Positions 6,254 to 11,715 of a stretch of DNA of 11,715 nucleotides are shown one piece after another. A model generated the notes under the pieces. That model worked only from the letters and a program-made list of their open reading frames with translations. It had not been told where the DNA came from and did no database searches. The position numbers and the translations under genes were made by a program. Numbering within the stretch: the first letter of the stretch is position 1; each line of letters opens with the position of its first letter. The stretch comes from Cyanobacteriota bacterium (GTDB lineage: Bacteria > Cyanobacteriota > Cyanobacteriia > Leptolyngbyales > Leptolyngbyaceae), in assembly GCA_027482985.1 (NCBI GenBank), contig JAIXVO010000725.1, positions 1-11,715 of the forward strand. The letters run 5' to 3'.

Positions 6254-7693
6254 GTGGAAGTAGCAGCAGTCGATGATTTTTGGGTAGAAGCGTTGGAACG
6301 GTTGCAACTCTTGATCAACCGTCCCACCTACGAAGCCTGGATTAAAACCGCCGTCATTGAAGAATTTTCTGACACGCGCCTGGTATTGCGGACAGCGAAC
6401 CCGTTTGCCCGAAAATGGCTGCAAAAGTACTACATCAAGACCATGACGGATGTGGTGCAGGAAATTATTGGTCGCCCCATTGAAATTCAAATGACGGTGG
6501 CCAGTGACGAGGAAGGCAATCCCACCGATCCAGACTTCTGGGCCTTACCGATGGATGCGCCGCCCATGAGTCCGGCGGATGCCCCCAACGTGGAACCCGC
6601 CCGCTATCCGCAAGCGATCGCTCATGCGACTCCCGGCACCAACGATCGCCAGCGATCGACGGAATTAAACCCCAAATATGTGTTCTCCCGGTTGGTCGTC
6701 GGGTCTAACAACCGCATGGCGCACGCAGCATCATTGGCAGTCGCCGAATCTCCCGGACGAGAATTCAACCCGCTATTCCTGTGTGGCGGTGTCGGATTGG
6801 GGAAAACCCACTTAATGCAGGCGATCGGGCATTATCGCTTAGAAATTTGTCCCAGTTCCCGCGTGTTTTATGTCTCCACGGAGCAATTCACGAATGACCT
6901 GATTACAGCCATCCGGCGCGACAGTATGCAGACCTTCCGGGAACATTACCGGGCGGCGGATGTGTTGCTGGTGGATGACATTCAGTTCATTGAAGGCAAG
7001 GAATACACCCAGGAAGAGTTTTTCCACACCTTCAATACTTTGCACGAAGCTGGAAAACAGGTGGTACTAGCGAGCGATCGCCCCCCCAACCAGATTCCTC
7101 GTCTGCAAGAACGCCTCTGTTCCCGCTTCTCGATGGGCCTGATTGCCGACATTCAAACGCCCGACCTAGAAACTCGGATGGCGATTTTGCAGAAAAAGGC
7201 GGAATACGAGAACATGCGCCTGCCGCGAGAAGTGGTGGAATACATCGCTTCCAGCTACGTTTCCAACATTCGGGAACTGGAAGGGGCACTGATTCGCGCC
7301 GTCGCCTACACTTCTATTGCTGGACTGCCGATGACGGTCGAAAACATCGCCCCCGTCCTGAATCCACCAGTTGAGCAAGTCGAAGCCTCACCCGATGATA
7401 TTCTGACGGTGATTTCACAAGATTTTGATGTCTCGTTGGAAGACCTGAAAGGCAGTTCTCGCCGCCGGGAAGTGAGCACCGCCCGCCAAATTGGGATGTA
7501 TCTGATGCGCCAACATACCGACCTGAGCCTACCCAAAATCGGCGAAGTCTTCGGCGGCAAAGACCATACGACGGTGATGTATAGCTGCGACAAGATTTCG
7601 CAGTTGAAAGACAATGACCCCAACATGGCGCAGAACTTGAGACAACTGAGCGATCGCATTAACCAAACGGCTCAAACTCGGCACCAGGGCTAG
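6254..7693 (+). CDS. dnaA: Chromosomal replication initiator DnaA
   Basis: AAA+ initiator of 479 aa that binds DnaA boxes and opens the origin. Domain I begins at once ([27 protein letters not shown]). Domain II is a short P/A-rich linker at about residues 85-135. The AAA+ core starts near [16 protein letters not shown], with Walker [10 protein letters not shown] at about 178-186, Walker B VDDIQF at 240-245, and sensor/arginine motifs in LCSRFSMGL and the [15 protein letters not shown] [10 protein letters not shown]. Domain IV ends with the DnaA-box-reading signature GGKDHTTV (434-441). GTG 6254 is chosen because GAGGT lies 4 nt upstream (6245-6249) and the protein then starts where relatives start. 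The frame stays open 46 more codons to GTG 6116, with no family resemblance. A perfect DnaA box upstream suggests autoregulation. The gene is followed by the origin and dnaN. Confidence 0.97.
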   Translation: MEVAAVDDFWVEALERLQLLINRPTYEAWIKTAVIEEFSDTRLVLRTANPFARKWLQKYYIKTMTDVVQEIIGRPIEIQMTVASDEEGNPTDPDFWALPMDAPPMSPADAPNVEPARYPQAIAHATPGTNDRQRSTELNPKYVFSRLVVGSNNRMAHAASLAVAESPGREFNPLFLCGGVGLGKTHLMQAIGHYRLEICPSSRVFYVSTEQFTNDLITAIRRDSMQTFREHYRAADVLLVDDIQFIEGKEYTQEEFFHTFNTLHEAGKQVVLASDRPPNQIPRLQERLCSRFSMGLIADIQTPDLETRMAILQKKAEYENMRLPREVVEYIASSYVSNIRELEGALIRAVAYTSIAGLPMTVENIAPVLNPPVEQVEASPDDILTVISQDFDVSLEDLKGSSRRREVSTARQIGMYLMRQHTDLSLPKIGEVFGGKDHTTVMYSCDKISQLKDNDPNMAQNLRQLSDRINQTAQTRHQG

Positions 7694-7697
7694 GGAA

Positions 7698-7731
7698 GGC
7701 AGAGGGCAGTAGGCAGTAGGCAGTAGGCAGA
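7698..7731 (+). repeat. Heptanucleotide tandem repeat (GGCAGTA)n
   Basis: One variant unit GGCAGAG (7698-7704), three exact GGCAGTA units (7705-7711, 7712-7718, 7719-7725) and a partial GGCAG (7726-7730). It starts 5 nt after the dnaA stop codon. Heptamer arrays of this sort are known in cyanobacteria as STRR (short tandemly repeated repetitive) sequences. Confidence 0.9.
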
Positions 7732-7923
7732 AGTCAAACTAACTGAGCCAGCCCTGTGGAAAACTTTGTTGAGAACTGAGATCGATCAGTTCTAATTTGA
7801 TATGGCAAAACCCATGATCGGTTTTCATCTGGATTCCGGTCGTGGGTTTTGTTGTGAGATCGCGGTTTCGACTGGTTGGGCAAGGGGCAATCGGCCTGGG
7901 TGACTTGCCTTCTCCACAGGTTG

Positions 7924-7977
7924 GGAGACGTACCAACGGTGACAACCGATCAGGAGACGTTCCAACGGTACGTCTCT
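7924..7977. repeat. Nested direct repeat and palindrome (GGAGACGTNCCAACGGT)
   Basis: GGAGACGTACCAACGGT (7924-7940) is repeated with one mismatch at 7953-7969, 29 bp apart. The second copy runs into GGTACGTCTCT (7967-7977), whose first ten bases are the exact reverse complement of 7925-7934. Two hairpins can therefore form: a 10-bp stem between 7925-7934 and 7967-7976, or a 7-bp stem between 7954-7960 and 7970-7976. The GAGACGT/ACGTCTC ends resemble small palindromic elements scattered through cyanobacterial intergenic DNA, as I recall them. Confidence 0.7.
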
Positions 7978-8029
7978 ACCATGCCTTCTTACTCCTTCCC
8001 ATGCTTCTCCTCTCCTTCCCCTCCCTAAC

Positions 8030-8082
8030 TTCTGGCTTCTGGCTTCTGACTCCTGACTCCTTGCCCCTGTCCCCTGTCCCCT
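8030..8082 (-). repeat. Degenerate heptanucleotide tandem array in a CT-rich tract
   Basis: Seven successive 7-nt units drift in sequence: TTCTGGC twice (8030-8043), TTCTGAC, TCCTGAC, TCCTTGC, then CCCTGTC twice (8065-8078) and a partial CCCT. The phase is exact throughout, so it grew by heptamer duplication and then mutated. Read on the minus strand it is purine-rich with CAGAAG motifs, like the GGCAG-type array at 7698-7731, which runs in the opposite orientation. It lies within a pyrimidine-rich top strand from about 7981 to 8130. Confidence 0.8.
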
Positions 8083-8431
8083 CTTCCGATCAGCTTTGCT
8101 TATTCTCCCCAAATCCCCTTTTCCCCAGAATTTTCCAGTTATGCACAGGCGATCGCCCCCTTCTTGCCCAAACCAGAACTCGATCTGAGACAAGTGAGTC
8201 TGTCAATTTTTGCGTTTAAAGAATGTTAAGGAATGTAAAATGGCGATCTGCCTGTGGAAAACCCGGCTTTTTTCTGTGGAAAACCAGGGGAAAATCAGTT
8301 CATAACGATCTAGCGATCGGGGAAAGCGGGGGTAGTACGGATGGTCTGTGGAAAGGAGGGGGACTTTTCCCCAAGTTATCCACAGGCAAAAGATCGGGTC
8401 TAAAGCTTCAGTTTGAGGGATCTGAGCGATC

Positions 8432-8487
8432 GTTTCCACACTTTCCACAACCCCTACTACTACGGTTTAAATAAGTTTTACTTAAGT
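8432..8487 (+). other. Origin unwinding element: tandem DnaA boxes, DnaA-trio repeats, AT-rich tract
   Basis: Two abutting DnaA boxes, GTTTCCACA (8432-8440) and CTTTCCACA (8441-8449), each with one mismatch to TTTTCCACA, are followed by a short C-rich spacer, then CTA three times (8454-8462). On the complementary strand these read 3'-GAT-5' three times, the DnaA-trio described in Bacillus subtilis. An AT-rich stretch follows at 8466-8487. The order and the direction towards dnaN match the B. subtilis basal unwinding system. This is a pattern match by eye, not a demonstrated site. Confidence 0.7.
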
Positions 8488-8590
8488 CTAGGGATCTATC
8501 GCAATCCCAAAAATCGGCAAAACAGGCTCAGGTGGATCGTTTCAGGCATCAGTGGTAGGATCGCTGGGCAATGAATTCGAGTGCCGCTCA

Positions 8591-9754
8591 ATGAAACTGG
8601 TCTGCGCCCAAAACCAACTCAGCACGAATCTTTCGCTTGTCAGTCGCGCTGTCGCCGCACGACCATCGCATCCGGTGTTGGCGAATGTGTTGCTGATCGC
8701 AGACGCAGAAAACCAGCAAATCAAGCTCAGTGCCTTCGATCTGAGCCTCGGCATCCAAACCAGTTTCCCGGCAGACGTGGAAGAAGGCGGCAAATTGACC
8801 CTCCCCGCCCGCCTGTTCACGGATATTGTCTCGCGCTTGCCAGAAGGTGACATCACCCTCAGCACCGACACGGAAGCGGACGAACCCACCTACCTGACGA
8901 CGATCACCTGCGCCAATGGTCGGTATCAGGTGCGCGGTTTGGGAGCTGAAGAATTTCCCGCCTTACCGGAAGTGGAAGAAGGGGAAACGATTCAACTCTC
9001 GGCGATCGCCCTCACCGAAGGACTGCGCAATTCCCTGTTTTCCGCCAGCCCGGATGAGACGAAGCAAATCCTCACCGGCGTTCACCTGACGCTGAAGGAA
9101 GATGGCCTCGAGTTTGCGGCCACGGATGGACACCGGTTAGCAGTGGTGGAACCGCCCGTCCCGGAGGCGACCGAGGCCAGCAGCAAGAAGAAGGCGGATT
9201 TGCAAGAACTGGATGTCACCATTCCCGCCAAGGCGTTGCAAGAGCTGACGAAGATGCTCGATCGCCAATCGGAAAGTTCGGTTGCAGTGAAATTCGATCG
9301 CGGTCAAGCCGTCTTTGAATGGGTGGATCAACGCCTGACGACGCGCCTGCTGGAAGGGCAATATCCCAACTACCGCCAACTGATTCCCAAGCAATTTGGC
9401 TACCAGGCGACGGTGGAGCGCCGCTTGCTGTTGAGTGCCGTCGAACGGATCGCAGTGCTGGCGGATCAGAAAAACAACATTGTCAAAATGACGCTCAACA
9501 ACAGTAAGGGCACCCTCTCGCTGTCAGTCGATGCGCCGGATGTCGGGAGCGGTGAAGAAACCATTCCCGCCCAAATCACCGGCGAAGACTTGATCATCGC
9601 CTTCAATGTGAAGTACCTCCTGGATGGCCTCAAGACGCTCAACACCAGCGAAATCCAGATGCAGTTCAATACCCCCACCAGCCCCGCCATCTTCACCCCC
9701 CTCGGTGGCTTGAAAATGACCTACCTCGTCATGCCTGTGCAGATTCGGTCTTAA
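8591..9754 (+). CDS. dnaN: DNA polymerase III beta subunit (sliding clamp)
   Basis: The 387-aa sliding clamp, of usual length for the family. It begins MKLVCAQNQLSTNLSLVSRAV followed by the conserved PVLANVLLIADAENQQIKLSAFDLSLGI of clamp domain 1. The domain 2 landmark TDGHRLAVVEPPVPE is followed by a Lys/Ala-rich linker (ATEASSKKKADLQELD) before the IPAKALQEL repeat, then FEWVDQRLTTRLLEGQYPNYRQLIPK. Domain 3 ends in LKMTYLVMPVQIRS, the partner-binding pocket end (usual form YxxMP-x-R/QI). The protein dimerises around DNA and tethers Pol III and repair polymerases. ATG 8591 is chosen because the protein then starts as relatives do; only a weak GAG at 8579-8581 precedes it. The frame extends 13 codons upstream without family support. 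The AT-rich unwinding tract lies about 100 nt upstream, so its promoter probably overlaps the origin. Confidence 0.97.
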   Translation: MKLVCAQNQLSTNLSLVSRAVAARPSHPVLANVLLIADAENQQIKLSAFDLSLGIQTSFPADVEEGGKLTLPARLFTDIVSRLPEGDITLSTDTEADEPTYLTTITCANGRYQVRGLGAEEFPALPEVEEGETIQLSAIALTEGLRNSLFSASPDETKQILTGVHLTLKEDGLEFAATDGHRLAVVEPPVPEATEASSKKKADLQELDVTIPAKALQELTKMLDRQSESSVAVKFDRGQAVFEWVDQRLTTRLLEGQYPNYRQLIPKQFGYQATVERRLLLSAVERIAVLADQKNNIVKMTLNNSKGTLSLSVDAPDVGSGEETIPAQITGEDLIIAFNVKYLLDGLKTLNTSEIQMQFNTPTSPAIFTPLGGLKMTYLVMPVQIRS

Positions 9755-9781
9755 AGCGATCGCTTGAGTCATTTAGCCTGG

Positions 9782-10048
9782 ATGGTGCTGATGAAATACG
9801 AGAACGAAAACATCCCCGAAAATTTGAGTGATCATGCCAAAGCAGTTTGGGCAGCAAAAATTCTGGCAACCCATCGCCACCGTGACTATAGTGCCTGGAT
9901 TGTATTGACAACTGAAGAGTTTTCAGTCGATCGCGAAGTCAGTAAGATTGAAGTTTTGCCCAAAGATCGACTGACTGCGGCTGGACTGATTAGTGGCTGG
10001 ACTGCCAACGAAGCATGCGCGATCGCTAAGTCTTACGTGGGATGCTGA
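9782..10048 (+). CDS. Unrecognised small protein after dnaN
   Basis: An 88-aa ORF from ATG 9782; TTG 9764, GTG 9785 and ATG 9791 are alternatives, and none has a clear Shine-Dalgarno sequence. I do not recognise the family. Visible traits: an acidic start (KYENENIPENLSDHAKAVWAAKIL), a charged middle (HRHRDYSAWIVLTTEEFSVDREVSKIEVLPKDRL), and a helical end (TAAGLISGWTANEACAIAKSYVGC). It has no membrane segment and no signal peptide. It begins within 30 nt of the dnaN stop, so readthrough transcription from dnaN is likely, and it precedes the Uma2-family gene by 72 bp. Composition is somewhat more AT-rich than the neighbouring dnaN. A HIP1 octamer lies inside its end, near 10019. It is probably a real small gene, but function is unknown and it could be a chance ORF. 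Confidence 0.5.
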   Translation: MVLMKYENENIPENLSDHAKAVWAAKILATHRHRDYSAWIVLTTEEFSVDREVSKIEVLPKDRLTAAGLISGWTANEACAIAKSYVGC

Positions 10049-10120
10049 TGCCTCTCTCACCCGTGCAGTAAGGTAGTAAACAGGAATCCCTTTTTCCAGG
10101 CTGAACCTGAGGATAGTTGA

Positions 10121-10729
10121 ATGACCCAGGCAACAGGAAAACTGAGTTTTGAAGAATATGCCAGGTTGGATGCAGAAACCTGGGCACAGCAAGGATTGCC
10201 CGATGGACGGTGTGAGTATGTGGAATCAGGGGAGTTGAAACCATTGCCGTCAGAATCAGAATTGAATGATTTTATTGCTAACTTTTTGATGTTCGTTTTG
10301 GCCAGTAGTGGCGTGGTGCCGCTGCGATTAATTCGATCTCACACTTGCGAAATTGAAGTTTTGGGCAAACCGAAAACTCGCTTTCCTGATCTGGTGATTT
10401 TGCGGGAAGAACACCTGGCTTTGACGAAGAAACGACTGCTGCTTACTCTTGATATGCCTGCGCCCCGGTTAGTCGCAGAAGTAGTCAGCCCTGGCGATGC
10501 CAGTTATCAGCGAGACTATGCTGCGAAACGAGAACAGTATCAGCAACGCGGCATTCCTGAATACTGGTTACTGAATCCTGAAACGGAAACCATTGTGATC
10601 CTCGAATTGCATGACGGTCAGTATGTTGAATCAGGTCAGTTTTCCGGCTCCACGCTGATTCAATCCCCCGTCTTCCAGATTCTCCCCTTTACGGCTGCAC
10701 AAGTCTTTGCGGCTGGAAACGCAGGGTAA
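10121..10729 (+). CDS. Uma2-family (DUF820) PD-(D/E)XK endonuclease-like protein
   Basis: A 202-aa protein with the layout of the cyanobacteria-expanded Uma2/DUF820 family of the PD-(D/E)XK nuclease fold. It shows an N-terminal FEEYARLDAE segment, a G-R-x-E-like GRCEYVESGELKPLP, RFPDLVIL with D90, RLVAEVVSP with E120, DYAAKREQYQQRGIPEYWLLNPE with K136, and a beta-rich tail (YVESGQFSGSTLIQSPVF). The acidic pair and the lysine that would form the active site are present, so the fold looks intact. The biological role of these proteins is not settled; they exist in many copies in cyanobacterial genomes. ATG 10121 is supported by TGAGGA at 10108-10113, 7 nt upstream. Base composition is a little more AT-rich than dnaN. 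It stands alone, with about 270 bp of gene-free DNA after it. Confidence 0.88.
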   Translation: MTQATGKLSFEEYARLDAETWAQQGLPDGRCEYVESGELKPLPSESELNDFIANFLMFVLASSGVVPLRLIRSHTCEIEVLGKPKTRFPDLVILREEHLALTKKRLLLTLDMPAPRLVAEVVSPGDASYQRDYAAKREQYQQRGIPEYWLLNPETETIVILELHDGQYVESGQFSGSTLIQSPVFQILPFTAAQVFAAGNAG

Positions 10730-11000
10730 AGCAAAGCAGATATCCTGGGGGCAAGCGGTTAGCGATCGCAATTACTCCCGCACTACAGAATTTTCTCTAA
10801 CCTGTAGACGAAATTTTTGAGCGGCAGGACTTTCGGATGGCGAGGAAGCCGCTCGGCATATCGTAGGTGCGATCGTGCGTCTGGTCGAGGTTCACACCTG
10901 AGATAGATGTAACTCTTGGAACAAAATATTAAGCGATTGCCATTGTAGATTACAACATCACTACCTGAGGAACCTTAAAAGGCGATTTCATCTACTGGTA
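10730..11000. other. Intergenic region before the permease, little recognisable
   Basis: 271 bp between the Uma2-family gene and the permease. It holds one HIP1 site near 10761, an exact 7-bp inverted repeat GAGCGGC (10819-10825) / GCCGCTC (10848-10854) with a 22-nt loop, and a short dyad TTGTA-GAT-TACAA (10943-10955) about 45 nt before the permease start. The dyad could be an operator, but it does not match the NtcA spacing GTAN8TAC. I see no tRNA, no known riboswitch and no terminator with a T-tail. Confidence 0.5.
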
Positions 11001-11715
11001 ATGATGTTCATTGATTATGGGGCAACACCGAAGAGACTTATGACAGAAGTTAATCAAAGTCTGGCCGTAGATGATGTACCGGAAGCCGTTGAAGTGGCCG
11101 TTCCCAGCGATCTTCTCTATAAACTGAATGATCGCCCGCCCGTGGCTGAGTCGTTTTTTGTCGCATTTCAACATGTATTAGCCTCTTTTGTCGGCATCAT
11201 CACGCCGCCGTTACTGATCACCACGAGTTTGGGTCTCGATGCGGTTAATACTAGCTACATCATTAGTATGTCGCTGTTTGCGACAGGGCTTTGCACCTTT
11301 ATTCAATGCCGCACCTTTGGGCCAGTTGGCTCTGGATTACTGAGTCTGCAAGGAACGAGCTTTGCCTTCTTAGGGCCAATCATTGGGCTGGGAGCCTTTG
11401 CCTTGCAAAGTGGGCGATCGCCAGAGCAAGCCTTAGCCTAGATTTTTGGCATTTGCTTTTTTGGGGCATTCACAGAAATAATTTTGAGTCGCTTTCTCCA
11501 TCTCATGAGCAAAGTGATTACGCCAGTGGTGTCAGGAACGGTTGTGATGATTATTGGCTTGAGTTTAATCAGAACTGGGATGACGAGTTTAGCGGGTGGG
11601 GCTGCTGCTCGTCAGAACGGAACTTTTGGCAGCGTCCAAAACCTGATGCTTGGGTTGGGTGTCATGCTGATTGTGATCTTTCTGACTGTTTCTAAGAATC
11701 GGTATTTGCGGATGG
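11001..11715 (+). pseudogene. NCS2-family purine/xanthine permease interrupted by an in-frame TAG (3' end outside window)
   Basis: This encodes a nucleobase:cation symporter-2 (UraA/XanQ/PbuX-type) permease of the inner membrane. The first part reads RPPVAESFFVAFQHVLASFVGIITPPLLI, with the Q-H pair of the first helix (Q57, H58 counted from 11001), then FGPVGSGLLSLQGTSFAFLGPIIGLGAF. A TAG at 11439-11441 stops it after SPEQALA (146 aa), but the same frame continues at once with IFGICFFGAFTEIILSRF and then VVSGTVVMIIGLSLIRTGM, the next conserved NCS2 block, open to the window edge. No frameshift is involved: one nonsense codon (for example TTG to TAG) or a base-call error explains it. ATG 11001, 11004 and 11040 are possible starts, none with a clear ribosome binding site. 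Uptake of xanthine or uric acid is likely; the exact substrate is unknown. Confidence 0.82.

Larger units (their letters stand above)
7694..8590. other. oriC: Putative chromosomal replication origin (oriC), dnaA-dnaN intergenic region
   Basis: An 897-bp gene-free stretch flanked by dnaA and dnaN. Perfect DnaA boxes (TTTTCCACA or TTATNCACA type): 7755-7763 (-), 8139-8147 (+, TTATGCACA), 8253-8261 (-), 8275-8283 (-), 8376-8384 (+, TTATCCACA). One-mismatch boxes: 7910-7918 (+), 8119-8127 (+), 8347-8355 (-), 8365-8373 (+), 8432-8440 (+), 8441-8449 (+). Density rises towards dnaN, and the two minus-strand boxes at 8253 and 8275 are 22 bp apart, about two helical turns. The region ends in the unwinding-element-like sequence at 8432-8487. 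It also holds two heptamer tandem arrays, a CT-rich tract and a nested repeat. Open frames here (for example 7842-8219) have low-complexity translations and are not credible genes. Location and box clustering are standard evidence for a bacterial origin; function is inferred. Confidence 0.85.

Noticed and set aside
7020..7028. Perfect TTTTCCACA DnaA box inside dnaA
   Set aside because: It encodes the conserved Phe-Phe-His-Thr stretch next to Walker B, so codon constraint explains it; not counted as an origin box.
7842..8219. Plus- and minus-strand open frames in the dnaA-dnaN gap
   Set aside because: Translations are low-complexity products of heptamer and CT-rich repeats, with no ribosome binding site or domain.
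10800..10860. Possible tRNA-like or riboswitch fold before the permease
   Set aside because: Only one 7-bp inverted repeat is present; there is no T-loop, cloverleaf or known aptamer core.
10943..10955. TTGTA-GAT-TACAA as an NtcA or Fur-type operator
   Set aside because: The spacing does not fit GTAN8TAC and no other consensus was matched; kept only as an unassigned dyad.

Overview
The window is cyanobacterial chromosome. By eye it holds at least 25 copies of the HIP1 octamer GCGATCGC in genes and intergenic DNA alike, together with cyanobacteria-typical proteins: a CpeT/CpcT-family protein, a Uma2-family nuclease, a REC-GAF-SpoIIE phosphatase and a small CAEAC-type cysteine protein. The heptanucleotide tandem repeats and the dnaA-dnaN order suggest a filamentous or Leptolyngbya/Oscillatoriales/Nostoc-like lineage, but the genus cannot be read from the sequence.

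Layout. (1) Positions 3-2384: the 3' part of a GT2 membrane glycosyltransferase, a convergent 72-aa cysteine-motif protein, a 550-bp gene-free stretch with two strong GGGAC/GTCCC hairpins, and an SGNH/GDSL hydrolase. (2) Positions 2497-3656: a single-domain retropepsin-like aspartic protease and a CpeT/CpcT-family protein that unusually begins with a hydrophobic, signal-peptide-like segment. (3) Positions 3774-5927: a tightly spaced pair, a response regulator-GAF-PP2C (RsbU-like) phosphatase and an RsbW-like HATPase, forming a partner-switching module. (4) Positions 5928-9754: the replication-initiation block, with a dnaA leader carrying a perfect DnaA box, then dnaA, an 897-bp dnaA-dnaN gap, and dnaN. 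(5) Positions 9755-11715: an unrecognised small ORF, a Uma2-family protein, and an NCS2 purine/xanthine permease gene interrupted by an in-frame amber codon.

The main result is the chromosome origin. The dnaA-dnaN gap holds five DnaA boxes of the TTTTCCACA or TTATNCACA type plus several one-mismatch boxes. It ends in two abutting boxes, a short C-rich spacer, three CTA triplets and an AT-rich tract. This is the order of the DnaA-trio unwinding element described for Bacillus subtilis and points towards dnaN in the same way. The gap also carries two heptamer tandem arrays, a pyrimidine-rich strand-asymmetric tract and a small nested repeat/palindrome, so the origin is wrapped in repetitive DNA.

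No CRISPR array, tRNA, rRNA, transposase or phage gene was found. I see no clearly new multi-gene system. The points most worth a second look are the origin architecture, the interrupted permease and the apparently exported CpeT-family protein.
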